A DNA stretch of 64,000 bases, from assembly GCF_019049105.1 (NCBI RefSeq), contig NZ_JAHQZR010000001.1:1-64000 (forward strand), given 5' to 3'. The notes under the pieces were generated by a model. That model saw only the letters and a program-made list of their open reading frames with translations. It had not been told where the DNA came from and made no database searches. Below are positions 16,328 through 25,438 of this stretch, in pieces (positions within the stretch are counted from its first letter, which is position 1; each line of letters opens with the position of its first letter). A program made the translations under genes and the position numbers. This DNA comes from Leucobacter chinensis. Its GTDB lineage: Bacteria; Actinomycetota; Actinomycetes; Actinomycetales; Microbacteriaceae.

Positions 16328-16899
16328 CTCGGCCCCAGCAATATTCTCCGATGGTTCGTGAGGTTCCTGCGTCTCAGCCCACACGCCGCGCCTACTCGCC
16401 CCTCACCGGAAGACCTGACAGGGAGGGAGCGCAGGACTCACTTTTGCAATTTCGGTCGGGGAATGCGTTCGAATTCGCACGCCACAGAAATCGCCACAGC
16501 TGAGTGTAATGCTCAAGAAACGTTCGCATGCAGAGAATGAACTGGCCCCAAATGCTGGAGTCGTTCAATCATAAGCGGGTTCTCCAGCTGGCTTTGCTGT
16601 TGACAACCGCAGTATTGCGGTTGAGGTGTCGAACTCGCCTGAAGGAATAAGGAGCAGCAGCGAGGCATTCTCAGACGCGGGCTGCTCAATGAGCGACCAT
16701 CATGGTCAAAAAGTAAATAATTGACCCGAAAATTAAGAAATATCGGTTCCAGGGCTTTTCTTTTTTGCTCCAGCGGTGCAGAATCAGCACTAGGGATTGG
16801 AAAATACGGTCAATGTGTGATCGCTGAAGCTCTTACCTCTGGGCGTTGTCGTCCGAGCACATGAGCTCTTCACGGCGACCGTCAAAATAGGGGGAAGCC
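16328..16899. other. 572-bp non-coding stretch upstream of the pilus genes
   Basis: No gene or recognisable gene fragment. GC content is lower than the surroundings, especially 16700-16760. It contains two palindromes: CAACCGCA/TGCGGTTG at 16604-16623 and GACCAT/ATGGTC at 16695-16707. TTGACA at 16600-16605 and TTGACC at 16721-16726 look like -35 boxes, but no good -10 lies at 16-18 bp from either. This is the probable control region of the pilus pair. Confidence 0.5.
16604..16623. promoter_or_regulatory. perfect 8-bp inverted repeat, possible operator
   Basis: CAACCGCA and TGCGGTTG flank GTAT and overlap the last two bases of the TTGACA hexamer at 16600-16605. The position, about 280 bp before the adhesin start, suggests a regulator site. 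Which protein binds is unknown. Confidence 0.4.
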
Positions 16900-19800
16900 G
16901 TGAAGACGGTGCAACACAGGTCACAGACGCTCAAAGGGCGAATAGCCCGCATCGTCGGTATGCTGCTCGCTACAGCTCTGCTTGTACTCGGGGTAGGGAT
17001 TCCAGCGACCTCAGCAGCGAACGGTGTATCTGTGGTCTTCCTCGAGCCCACGGCCTCGGTGCGCTCTGGCGAAACGATCCTGTTCACGGCGAACTGGGAG
17101 TGCGGTGATCACAGTGTCGCGGTTTGTGAAAATGGAAGAATTGAAGTTCCTGTTCCCCAGGGGATGCCGGGCAACATCGAACTCGAAGTCGTAGAGATTA
17201 GCGGCGCGATCGGAAGTACTTACCCTGGACGCGTTGAAGGCACCGGCTCAAATCGAGTCATCGTCTGGGACCTTCCGGCTAACTTAACAACTGGCGGCAC
17301 TCAGACGGTATGGTTTCAGCTCAAGACTGCAAACTACAGCACACCCGACGGCACGACCGTGACTCCCGAAATCTCGATCAGCACGTCGAATCTTGGTAGC
17401 GATCAAGCGGTGGGACAGCCCGTCTTGGTTCGTTCTGACGTCGAGCTGAAAATTACGAAGCAGAGAACCGACGGGACCACGACAGCTGAAGGTGACCTTG
17501 AAGACCCTTATGTCGATGGCGAAGTGACCTATCTGATTGAAGCCGGATACGCACGGCAGTGGAACGAAGCAGGACAGTTCGGCCACTACTCAAACATGTG
17601 CGCAGAGAACGGCATCTGGGCAATGCAGAATCTCGTTATTGTTGACACACTGCCAACGGGGGTCGAGTTTGTTTCGGCAAACTTGGGGGGCCAATATAAC
17701 GAATCAGAGAATACGGTGACCTGGAACCTTGGCGATTCCGTGCAAACTCAGAACGGGAAGTTGGTCTGTGATTCCCGAACATTCGGCAAGAGCCTACTCG
17801 TCACGGTTCGTTTTCCGGCTGACCGCTTCACCGAAGCGGCTAACAACCATGTGAAGCAAGAGAACACGGTTACCGCCCATGCCAACGCGTGGGGCGATGA
17901 GAGCCACGAGCTCAACGACGCTGATATGACGGATCATTACCTACAGATTGGCGCCGACGGCGATTTCACGCTGCAAAAGGGCCGGTCATACGCCGCGTCT
18001 AACGGGGCGGGCTGGCAGTTTATGCGGGGAGAGCGCTCGTCACATGGTGACTGGGTTCGCGGCTACCTTAACTACTTCGCGATTAAGGGAACCGGTGCAG
18101 CTTCTGGCTCATGGTCTCTCGTTGACATGCTGCCGTGTAACTGGGTTTCGCCTGAAGATCCTGACGACACCGATTGTGCAACCCCTGCCTACACCGACAT
18201 CGCATTTGGTGCAAACGGAAACATGTCGAAGCTGCAGGTGCACTGGACGACGAACACCTCGAGGACGGGTGTGTGTACGATTCCAGCGGGTTCGATCATT
18301 GGTGATAAAGACATTCGCAACTGCGAGGGCTTGGCCGACGGGGAGTCCATTGTGATGGACGACGGCGAATGGATCACGAAGTTTTGGCTCGACGATAACC
18401 CCGTCAAAGCAGGCTCAGACGGCAAACTCTTTCTTTTCGGCCGAGTGAATGACACTATTCCGCTCGATAACTCTCAGGCTGTTGCCGATGGAGCGTATCA
18501 ACCGCACTTCTTGACAACGGGTGACCCCGCCGGCGGCCCGACGAAGGAGGGCACTCCAGTGCGAGGGGTGACACCGGCTTCTGAGCACCCGCTTTGGGTG
18601 ACCATCGAAAACTGTACATACGATAATACGGTTACCTGGAATGGTGAATCGATGTCGCGTAATGATACGCTCGTCGACTCTAACCATGAAGGTCGATGCG
18701 GTTACACTCGCGTCGCTCGTGATCTGATTGATATTTATGCCCAAAAACGCATGTATAACCCCGACCGCGTGGGTGAAGACGGGAAGGATAACTCGCCGTC
18801 TCTCGTGCCGAGTGAACGAGTTCGTGTCGAGGTGGTTACGAAACGTAATGACTCGGTAGGCCTCGGGAATTTCGACACATGGTTTTTCACCCCAACAGTC
18901 ACCGAAATTTTGCCGGAGAACCTCGTTTTTGACCCCAAAGACCCAGGCAATCCTGTCTATCTCGCACCTTCAGAGGATGGAGACGGGACCACTCTTGAAG
19001 ACATTGCACGCCTCGGTGAACCGCGATTGACGCTGAGCGAAGTTGAAATTAACGGTGTTGTCCGCACTAAGATCGTCATCGATTTTCCCGATGCCCCGGC
19101 CGACGGCGGTCTTGGGCTTGAGAAAGCGATCTCAATTGGCTTCGATGCAAGGGTAAAAGACAACGCGGCAAGCACAGGGGCAGATACAAAGCTTTCTACC
19201 AACTACATGCTTGTGCAGGCCGCTCAGGCCGAGCATGAATATCTCGTGTGCACCAGGCCGGGCGAGTACGCTAACCCTGATGTATTTGACCCCCAAACGG
19301 GCTCCTGGGCCGACTTTACCTTCGATAATGTCGTGCAAGGGCCTGAAGCCGACACCGGGTGTCGCACTCAACAGGAGTACATCATTGTCGAAGGGCCAGG
19401 CCTGACCGCGAGTAAGCAGGTGAAGGGAACGTTCGACACAGACTATGTTCCCTCACCAGGCATCGGGTCGACCGATCGTGTTGGCGAGGCCCAGTACCGT
19501 ATTCCGATCACAAACACGGGCAATGTCGATATGCGTGGCGTCGTGCTCTACGACCTTCTTCCTAGGGTCGGTGACAACGGTGTGAAACCGGACGCTGGGC
19601 CCCGAGATTCAGCCTTCGATGTCTTCATGACGGGCCCGGTGACGGGCCTTCCCGGGGACACGGTGGTGCAGTACTCGACGCAGGATGAGCCGTGCCGTGG
19701 CGAATTAGCAGGGCAGGGTGGTGGATCGCGCTCAAGCGCGCCAACCAGCTGCTCTGATGACTGGTTCACCGGGGCACCCGCTGATTGGGTCGATGTCACC

Positions 19801-20808
19801 GCGATCCGCCTCGATTTTGGTGATCGGATTTGGAAGCCCGCAGATACCTTCACCGGGGTATTTCCTGCGGTGGCCGGAGGGAACGGTGATCTGACGGGGG
19901 TCGCGTGGAATAACGTCGCGATTGCGGGGCTACGGGCCTCGAACGGAACAGCGATGCTGCCCTCAGAAGCGTCGAAGGTGGGGCTGCAGCTGAACCCTGA
20001 TCTGTCGTGGAAGAAGGTTGACGGGCTCGACCCGACCAGGCTGCTTGCAGGAAGCGAATGGACGCTGAGCCCCGTGGTCGAAGAGGGCGAAGCCATGCCT
20101 GCCGGCGACTGGCCCAAGGCCATCACCGACTGCACCGATGAGGCCAGCTGCGGTGAAGACCGTGACCCAGAAGCGGGCAAGTTTTCGTTGAAGGGTATTC
20201 CGTGGGGCACGTACGAACTCACTGAAACGAAGGCGCCAGACGGCTACGTGGTGGCAGCAGAGCCAGTTCGTTTCACTGTCGGCTCTGAGCAGCTCAATGT
20301 CGATGAGTGGACGTATGAGATCGGCAACGTCGCAAACTACGAGGCTGGGGCAGGACTCACTTGGCAAAAGGTCGATCCGAAGGGTGAGCGCTTGAAAGGC
20401 GCCGAGTGGCAGCTCGTGCCGCTCGATGAGAACGAAGAGCCCATCGCGGGAGCAGAGCCCATTGATGTGACCGACTGCGTCGCTGACAGTGAGGCAGACT
20501 GCGAGGGCATCGACCAGAGCCCAGAGGGCGGAGTGTTCACGCTCGCGAGTGTTGCCCCGGGAAACTATCACCTCATTGAGACGAAGGCCCCTGCAGGCTT
20601 CCAAAAACTCACGGCTCCAATTCTTGTGACGATCGCTGGCGATACCGCTGTTGATCTCGGCGAGATTGAAAACCGCCAGGTCGAGGTGCCGGTTCTTCCG
20701 CTCACGGGCGGCCTTGGAACCCTTATCTTCGTCATCGTCGGCGGGCTCTTGCTCGCGTTCACGCTGTTCTTTGCCGTGCGCACGATCCGTGCACGCAGGC
20801 TCACGTAA
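16900..20808 (+). CDS. LPXTG-anchored pilus tip adhesin-like surface protein
   Basis: A 1302-residue cell-wall protein. The first 40 residues are a Sec signal (basic start, hydrophobic core, cleavage near ATSAANG). Residues about 45-1030 form a large exported region with repeated DUF11/isopeptide-type beta modules (VDTLPTGVEFVSANLG, LYDLLPRVG). Two SpaA-like prealbumin-type domains begin near 1034 and 1152, each with an E-box (ELTETKAPDGY, HLIETKAPAGF) and a Cys pair. LPLTGG starts at 1266, followed by a membrane helix and a basic tail. The GTG start has GGGGGAAG. Large size and order before a backbone pilin suggest a tip adhesin. No sortase is present nearby. Confidence 0.88.
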   Translation: MKTVQHRSQTLKGRIARIVGMLLATALLVLGVGIPATSAANGVSVVFLEPTASVRSGETILFTANWECGDHSVAVCENGRIEVPVPQGMPGNIELEVVEISGAIGSTYPGRVEGTGSNRVIVWDLPANLTTGGTQTVWFQLKTANYSTPDGTTVTPEISISTSNLGSDQAVGQPVLVRSDVELKITKQRTDGTTTAEGDLEDPYVDGEVTYLIEAGYARQWNEAGQFGHYSNMCAENGIWAMQNLVIVDTLPTGVEFVSANLGGQYNESENTVTWNLGDSVQTQNGKLVCDSRTFGKSLLVTVRFPADRFTEAANNHVKQENTVTAHANAWGDESHELNDADMTDHYLQIGADGDFTLQKGRSYAASNGAGWQFMRGERSSHGDWVRGYLNYFAIKGTGAASGSWSLVDMLPCNWVSPEDPDDTDCATPAYTDIAFGANGNMSKLQVHWTTNTSRTGVCTIPAGSIIGDKDIRNCEGLADGESIVMDDGEWITKFWLDDNPVKAGSDGKLFLFGRVNDTIPLDNSQAVADGAYQPHFLTTGDPAGGPTKEGTPVRGVTPASEHPLWVTIENCTYDNTVTWNGESMSRNDTLVDSNHEGRCGYTRVARDLIDIYAQKRMYNPDRVGEDGKDNSPSLVPSERVRVEVVTKRNDSVGLGNFDTWFFTPTVTEILPENLVFDPKDPGNPVYLAPSEDGDGTTLEDIARLGEPRLTLSEVEINGVVRTKIVIDFPDAPADGGLGLEKAISIGFDARVKDNAASTGADTKLSTNYMLVQAAQAEHEYLVCTRPGEYANPDVFDPQTGSWADFTFDNVVQGPEADTGCRTQQEYIIVEGPGLTASKQVKGTFDTDYVPSPGIGSTDRVGEAQYRIPITNTGNVDMRGVVLYDLLPRVGDNGVKPDAGPRDSAFDVFMTGPVTGLPGDTVVQYSTQDEPCRGELAGQGGGSRSSAPTSCSDDWFTGAPADWVDVTAIRLDFGDRIWKPADTFTGVFPAVAGGNGDLTGVAWNNVAIAGLRASNGTAMLPSEASKVGLQLNPDLSWKKVDGLDPTRLLAGSEWTLSPVVEEGEAMPAGDWPKAITDCTDEASCGEDRDPEAGKFSLKGIPWGTYELTETKAPDGYVVAAEPVRFTVGSEQLNVDEWTYEIGNVANYEAGAGLTWQKVDPKGERLKGAEWQLVPLDENEEPIAGAEPIDVTDCVADSEADCEGIDQSPEGGVFTLASVAPGNYHLIETKAPAGFQKLTAPILVTIAGDTAVDLGEIENRQVEVPVLPLTGGLGTLIFVIVGGLLLAFTLFFAVRTIRARRLT

Positions 20809-20900
20809 TGTTCTTTCTCACGCAATAACACGACCCGGGCTACTGCTTGGTGAGGGTAGTCCTGAACACACCTCTACCGATTTTCCAGAAAGGAATCGAT

Positions 20901-22439
20901 ATGAACACTCACACGAAACCCCGAGCGGTGCGGCGGGGCATAGCCGCGACAGCGGTGATGGCCGTCGGCGCGCTTGGTCTTTTTGTCGGCGCGAGTACCG
21001 CTCACGCAGAAGAGATCGACACCACGCGCACCGGTTCGATCACCATTAACAAGTTCGAGGCCCCGGGCGAAGGCCAAATGAACCCAGACGGTAATGGTAC
21101 GAGGCCTGACTCGAAGCCGATCGATGATGTTGTCTTTGAGTACTGCAAGATTGACGGCATTGACCTGCTGAGCGGCGCAAATATTGGCTGGGACACGCTG
21201 CGCGGGCTCACCGCCGATGACCTCGTCGGGGCTCGCACCGGTACCGCGCTTGGAAACCTCACCCTCACCGGCTGCACGGTCATGGACCCGACCGTGAACG
21301 GTGTGACCGAGACCGGATCGATTGCTCTCGGCGCGTACCTCATTCGAGAGAAGACGGTTCCGGCGCACGTGACAAAGAAGTCCGAGCCGTTCGTCGTCAC
21401 CGTTCCTACCCCCGGCGTGAACGTCGGTGAAGGCGACGGAACCTGGGTCTACAACGTCAACGTGTACCCGAAGAACGACGTGGGCGATACGCCCGTCAAG
21501 ACCATCCAGAACCAGCCGACCAACGGCTACGTCCTGGGCTCGAAGATCAACTACACGATCTCGCAGAAGGCACCCGCCGTGACCGGCGACACCTACACGA
21601 AGTTCATCGTCACTGACACACTTGACCAGCGCCTCACCGGCTCAGAGCTGCCCCTTGTGACGCTCAACGGTGCACCGCTGTCCCTTGGCGGCGATTACAC
21701 GGCTGGGTGGACAAAGAGTGGAACTCCCGAACGCTCGACGCTCACCGTTGAGCTGAGTGCCACGACCCTAGCCGACCTGAATGTGGGCGACGTTCTGAAG
21801 GTCGAATTCATGGCAACGATCACCACGCTCGGCGATGGCACCATGCCGAACAAGGCGATCGTCAACGTGAACGACCTCGACCTTGATGGCGACAACAACC
21901 CCGGTACCCCGACCAACGAGGTATGGACCCGCTGGGGTGGGGTCTCGATGAAGAAGGTTGATGTCGAGACCACCGGTAAAGGCCTGCAGGGCGCTCAGTT
22001 TACGCTCTACATCAGCGAGAAGGCCTCTGGCTGCAAGCTCGATGAGGGGCTCGAACAGGTCAAGAACGCCGATGGCAGTGAATTCATCGTCGAGTCGGGA
22101 AGCGACGGCAGCATTCTGATTGATGGGCTGTGGATCGGCGACGACGAGCTGAACGGAGGGCAGATGACCAACGGCCTGAGCGCTCGATGCTACGTGCTGG
22201 TCGAGACCCGGGCGCCAAACGGCTTCGTGTTGCCCACCGGAGATGCGGCGAAGACCGAGGTCATCGTGAACCCGGGCGAGGTCACCGAGATCTCAAAGGA
22301 GATCACGAACAAGCAGCAGCGCGTACCTGAGCTGCCACTCACTGGTTCGGCCGGTCAGGTGCTCATGGTTGTTGCCGGACTTGCGCTCGTCGCGGTTGCA
22401 GCGGGAACCGTCGTGTTTAACCGACGCAAGCGCGCATAG
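20901..22439 (+). CDS. SpaH/EbpB-type LPXTG major pilin (backbone subunit)
   Basis: A 512-residue backbone pilin. The signal peptide ends at AHAEE near residue 37. The pilin motif VYPKN has its nucleophilic Lys at about 191; in this family a class C sortase joins it to the Thr of the next subunit's sorting signal. The E-box VETRAPNGF lies near 435, and Lys and Asn residues for intradomain isopeptide bonds are plausible. The sorting signal LPLTGS starts at 478, with a hydrophobic helix and RRKRA tail. AAAGGAA precedes the ATG. It lies 92 bp after the tip-like gene in the same direction, so co-transcription is likely. Confidence 0.92.
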   Translation: MNTHTKPRAVRRGIAATAVMAVGALGLFVGASTAHAEEIDTTRTGSITINKFEAPGEGQMNPDGNGTRPDSKPIDDVVFEYCKIDGIDLLSGANIGWDTLRGLTADDLVGARTGTALGNLTLTGCTVMDPTVNGVTETGSIALGAYLIREKTVPAHVTKKSEPFVVTVPTPGVNVGEGDGTWVYNVNVYPKNDVGDTPVKTIQNQPTNGYVLGSKINYTISQKAPAVTGDTYTKFIVTDTLDQRLTGSELPLVTLNGAPLSLGGDYTAGWTKSGTPERSTLTVELSATTLADLNVGDVLKVEFMATITTLGDGTMPNKAIVNVNDLDLDGDNNPGTPTNEVWTRWGGVSMKKVDVETTGKGLQGAQFTLYISEKASGCKLDEGLEQVKNADGSEFIVESGSDGSILIDGLWIGDDELNGGQMTNGLSARCYVLVETRAPNGFVLPTGDAAKTEVIVNPGEVTEISKEITNKQQRVPELPLTGSAGQVLMVVAGLALVAVAAGTVVFNRRKRA

Positions 22440-22457
22440 CGACGGCGTTGTAGCGCA

Positions 22458-22519
22458 AGAGGGGTGGGGGGGGGGGGCGGGGGGGGGGGGGGCCCCCCCC
22501 GGCCCCCCCCCACCCCTCT
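22458..22519. terminator. G/C homopolymer hairpin between pilin gene and leuA
   Basis: AGAGGGGT followed by 12 G, one C and 14 G, then 8 C, GG and 9 C, closing with ACCCCTCT. The outer arms are exact complements, so it would act as a bidirectional terminator for the convergent pilin and leuA genes. The extreme homopolymers are unlike any other terminator in the window and their exact lengths may be sequencing or assembly artefact. Confidence 0.65.
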
Positions 22520-22533
22520 CTTCGTTGGTTCGA

Positions 22534-24357
22534 CTAGCCCACGTACTCAAGGTCGCGCTCAGCGACCTGCTGCGTGCTGATCACGGCGTTTGCTGCTGCG
22601 ATGAGCGCCTCGAGCGATGCGGCGAGCACCGATGAAGCGATGCCAGCCGCCCACGCGGTTTCGGCGCCGACCCGGTACTCGATGAGTGTGAGCGCCTCGC
22701 TGTCGTTGCCCGCAGTGAGGCTCGTCTGGTGCAACTCGAGAATCTCGATGTCGACCCCTTCCGCAGCGAGTGCCGCAGTGAGTGCTTCGACTGGGCCGGT
22801 TCCAACATGGTGTGATGAGCTGGCATGCCCCTCGGGCGTCATGATCTCGACCGAAGTGCTCAGCTCGGTTCCAACGCCAGAGGTAGCGTAATTCGTGAGT
22901 GAGAACGGCTGCTCGATCCGCACTGGAGCACAGTAGCTCTCGCGAAATACGCGCCAGATCTCGTGAGCGGTGATCTCGGCCCCCGAGGTATCGGTGTGAT
23001 GCTGAACCCGGCGCGCAAAATCGATTTGGGCTCGGCGCGGCAGCTCGACTCCGTACTCGGTCGCGAGCAGGTAGGCGATGCCGCCTTTGCCCGATTGCGA
23101 ATTGACCCGGATGACGGCGTCGTAGTTTCGGCCAAGATCGGCAGGATCGATGGGAAGGTAGGGCACGTGCCACGCGGCCTCGTTTTCGGGCACTCCTAGC
23201 GCTTCGGCTCGCTCACGATGCTCGGCAAAGCCTTTGTTGATCGCGTCTTGGTGTGTGCCGCTGAACGCCGTGTGCACGAGGTCGCCCACATAGGGGTGGC
23301 GCTCGGGAACCGTGATGCGGTTGCAGTACTCGACCGTGCGGCGAATCTCGTCGATGTCAGAGAAATCGATCATGGGATCGATGCCCTGGGCGTGCAGGTT
23401 GAGCGCGAGCGTTGCGATGTCAACGTTGCCCGTGCGCTCGCCGTTGCCGAAGATGCAGCCCTCGACGCGGTCGGCCCCGGCGAGCACGGCGAGTTCTGCG
23501 CAGGCGATGCCGGTGCCTCGGTCATTGTGGGGGTGCACCGAGAGGATCACGCTGTCGCGCCTGGCGAGTCGCTTGTGCATGTACTCGATCTGATCGGCGT
23601 AGACGTTCGGGGTCGCCACCTCAACGGTCGCGGGCAGGTTCAAGATGACGGGCCGTTCGGGGCTCGCCTGCCAGAGCTCGGTGACGCTGTCACAAATATC
23701 GATGACGTAGTCGGGTTCGGTGAGATTGAAGACCTCGGGCGAGAACTGGAAGCGCACGTTGGGCAGGTGCCCTGCGAGCTCGAGAATGTCGGTTGCGCCG
23801 CGCAAGATGAGCTCTTTGAGCTCTGCGGGTTTCTTGCGCAAGACCATCTCGCGCCAGGTCGGGGCCGTGGCCGTGTACATGTGGATGACGACGGGATTCT
23901 GAATATCCCTGATCGACTCGACGGTGCGTTCGATGAGATCACGGCGCGCCGGCGTGAAGACCACGAGGGTCACCTCTTCTGGAGCGAGGGTTCCCTCGGC
24001 GAGGAGCCGTACGAAGTCATAGTCGGTTTGCGAGGCCGAGGGGTAGCCGACCTCGATCTCGGTGTAGCCCATCGCGACCATGAGTTCGAAGAAGCGCTTC
24101 TTGCGTGCGGGGTCCATCGGCTCAGCGAGCGCTTGGTTGCCGTCTCGCAGATCGACAGGAACCCAGAGCGGTGCTTTCGTGAGGCGCTTCGAGGGCCACT
24201 CCCGCTCGGCGTCGGTGAGGCCGACAGTAACGCGCTCGTACACGTCGCGGTAGCGGTGCGATGGCATTTGTGAGTGCCGTTGCCGGTTCCAGAAGGGTGC
24301 ATTTTCGGGCCTTGGCCCTGAGGGAGTATTGAATCTTGCGAATGCCGTATGGCTCAT
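22534..24357 (-). CDS. leuA: 2-isopropylmalate synthase
   Basis: About 607 residues. It catalyses the first committed step of leucine synthesis, condensing acetyl-CoA with 2-oxoisovalerate. The long actinobacterial form is seen: an N-terminal segment [18 protein letters not shown] like corynebacterial Leu[11 protein letters not shown] with the catalytic Arg-Asp, the metal-binding HPHNDRGTG, and a C-terminal LeuA regulatory domain from about 470 that binds leucine. ATG 24357 is chosen because it matches the family N-terminus and lies after a leader peptide. An upstream GTG at 24408 would fall inside the leader hairpin. ATG 24267 (MPSHRY) is a shorter alternative. Confidence 0.97.
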   Translation of the reverse strand: MSHTAFARFNTPSGPRPENAPFWNRQRHSQMPSHRYRDVYERVTVGLTDAEREWPSKRLTKAPLWVPVDLRDGNQALAEPMDPARKKRFFELMVAMGYTEIEVGYPSASQTDYDFVRLLAEGTLAPEEVTLVVFTPARRDLIERTVESIRDIQNPVVIHMYTATAPTWREMVLRKKPAELKELILRGATDILELAGHLPNVRFQFSPEVFNLTEPDYVIDICDSVTELWQASPERPVILNLPATVEVATPNVYADQIEYMHKRLARRDSVILSVHPHNDRGTGIACAELAVLAGADRVEGCIFGNGERTGNVDIATLALNLHAQGIDPMIDFSDIDEIRRTVEYCNRITVPERHPYVGDLVHTAFSGTHQDAINKGFAEHRERAEALGVPENEAAWHVPYLPIDPADLGRNYDAVIRVNSQSGKGGIAYLLATEYGVELPRRAQIDFARRVQHHTDTSGAEITAHEIWRVFRESYCAPVRIEQPFSLTNYATSGVGTELSTSVEIMTPEGHASSSHHVGTGPVEALTAALAAEGVDIEILELHQTSLTAGNDSEALTLIEYRVGAETAWAAGIASSVLAASLEALIAAANAVISTQQVAERDLEYVG

Positions 24358-24404
24358 GCTCGGTGCTTTCTGTGCGTGTATGGTGACCGACGCATGCTTC
24401 GACT

Positions 24405-24441
24405 CCACGACGGGGAGCCGGTCGGTTAGGCCCCGTCGTGG
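24405..24441 (-). promoter_or_regulatory. leuA leader hairpin
   Basis: Perfect 11-bp arms CCACGACGGGG (24405-24415) and CCCCGTCGTGG (24431-24441) flank a 15-nt loop. The upstream arm on the mRNA overlaps the last codons of the leader peptide. There is no U tract after it, so it is not a classic intrinsic terminator. A 9-nt segment near the leuA ribosome binding site (24364-24372) is also complementary to the start of the leader (24461-24469). Confidence 0.75.
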
Positions 24442-24470
24442 CGACGAAGAAGAAGCACTGCAGAAAGCAT
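24426..24470 (-). CDS. leuL: leu leader peptide, 14 aa
   Basis: The small frame encodes [14 protein letters not shown] and stops at TAA 24426-24428. Four of 14 residues are Leu, three of them consecutive, which is the hallmark of a leucine-sensing leader. AAGG lies seven nucleotides before the ATG. The frame ends inside the leader hairpin, and leuA begins about 70 nt later. By analogy with known leu and ilv leaders, slow translation of the Leu codons when charged tRNA-Leu is scarce should change RNA folding and raise leuA expression. Confidence 0.82.
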   Translation of the reverse strand: MLSAVLLLRRHDGA

Positions 24471-24511
24471 GCGATTACCTTAGCAACTCCTCAGACAAGT
24501 TGCAAGAAGTG

Positions 24512-25438
24512 TTATGCGTTTTCTGCCAGAAAAGCCCGAACTGCCTGCTCATTCTCGTATGAGGTTTGGGCCCCGAGGCGCTGCACCGAGAGCGCCGACA
24601 TCGCCTGCGCGAAACGAACCGCCTCGCTGAGGTCAGCTCCGCGTGAGAGCTCAGCTGCGACGGCGCCGACGAAAGCGTCGCCCGCACCTGTCGTGTCGGT
24701 CGCTCGCACCGAGAAGGCGGGCATGGCCTCGCAGCCCGCCCCCGTTGCAATGAGGGCGCCCTCTGCGCCGAGCGTGACGATGACTGAGCGAGCGCCAGCC
24801 GCGAGGAGGCGCGTCGCGAGCGCTGGGTAGTCACTCGCGTCGGGGTCATCGCCCGTGGCGCCGAGCACCTCGAGCGCTTCGTGCTCGTTGACAATGAGCG
24901 GATCGCAGTGCTCGAGTACGTCGCGCCCGAGGCTGGTTGCGGGGGCGGCGTTGACGATGACGCGGGTGCCGTGCTCGGCGGCATCAGCGATCACGAAGCG
25001 AACGGTCTCGAGCGGAATCTCGAGGCTCAGCACGACGGCTGCTGCCTCGCGCCAGGTGGCACACTCGCGTTCTGCGAGTGCTCGGGTAAGGTCGTGGTTT
25101 GCTCCGGGAGAGACGACGATTGAGTTCTCGCCGTCTGGGGTGAGGAAGATGATGGCCGTGCCCGTGGGGCTTTGCGTCGCGTGCAATGAACGAGTGCTGA
25201 CGCCGGCTCGCGTGAGCGAGGCTCGTAGAATCTCGCCGTTCCCATCGTTACCAACGCAACCGACGAAGCTCGTCACCGCGCCGGCAAGCCCGGCTGCGAC
25301 GGCCTGATTCGCGCCTTTGCCGCCGGGGATGATGCTGAGCTCGCCGCCCATGAGGGTTTCACCGCCCGAGGGCCGCCGATCAACCGCTACGACAAGGTCG
25401 GCGTTGGCGCTGCCAACGACCGTGACTCGCTGTGTCAT
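24512..25438 (-). CDS. rbsK: ribokinase (PfkB family)
   Basis: A 308-residue kinase that phosphorylates ribose to ribose 5-phosphate. PfkB motif 1 GGKGANQA is at residues 39-46. The second PfkB motif, near 245, is DTTGAGDAFVGA with the catalytic base Asp. SANADLVVAVDRRPSGGET at the N-terminus is typical of ribokinase. It overlaps the nucleoside hydrolase gene by 4 bp (ATGA), so the pair converts nucleosides to base plus ribose and then to ribose 5-phosphate. Deoxyribokinase activity cannot be excluded. Confidence 0.93.
   Translation of the reverse strand: MTQRVTVVGSANADLVVAVDRRPSGGETLMGGELSIIPGGKGANQAVAAGLAGAVTSFVGCVGNDGNGEILRASLTRAGVSTRSLHATQSPTGTAIIFLTPDGENSIVVSPGANHDLTRALAERECATWREAAAVVLSLEIPLETVRFVIADAAEHGTRVIVNAAPATSLGRDVLEHCDPLIVNEHEALEVLGATGDDPDASDYPALATRLLAAGARSVIVTLGAEGALIATGAGCEAMPAFSVRATDTTGAGDAFVGAVAAELSRGADLSEAVRFAQAMSALSVQRLGAQTSYENEQAVRAFLAENA

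Noticed and set aside
16358-16540. 60-codon frame before the pilus genes
   Set aside because: No ribosome binding site, atypical composition and no recognisable domain.
22293-22550. Minus-strand frame across the G/C tract
   Set aside because: Its Pro/Gly homopolymer arises from the tract, and the ends lie in the pilin and leuA genes.
23218-24273. 351-codon open frame antisense to leuA
   Set aside because: leuA is well supported; the antisense frame has biased composition (Asp, Val, Glu, His rich) typical of codon mirror effects.
24358-24511. T-box riboswitch before leuA
   Set aside because: No T-box sequence or specifier-loop layout was seen; a Leu-rich leader peptide explains the region better.
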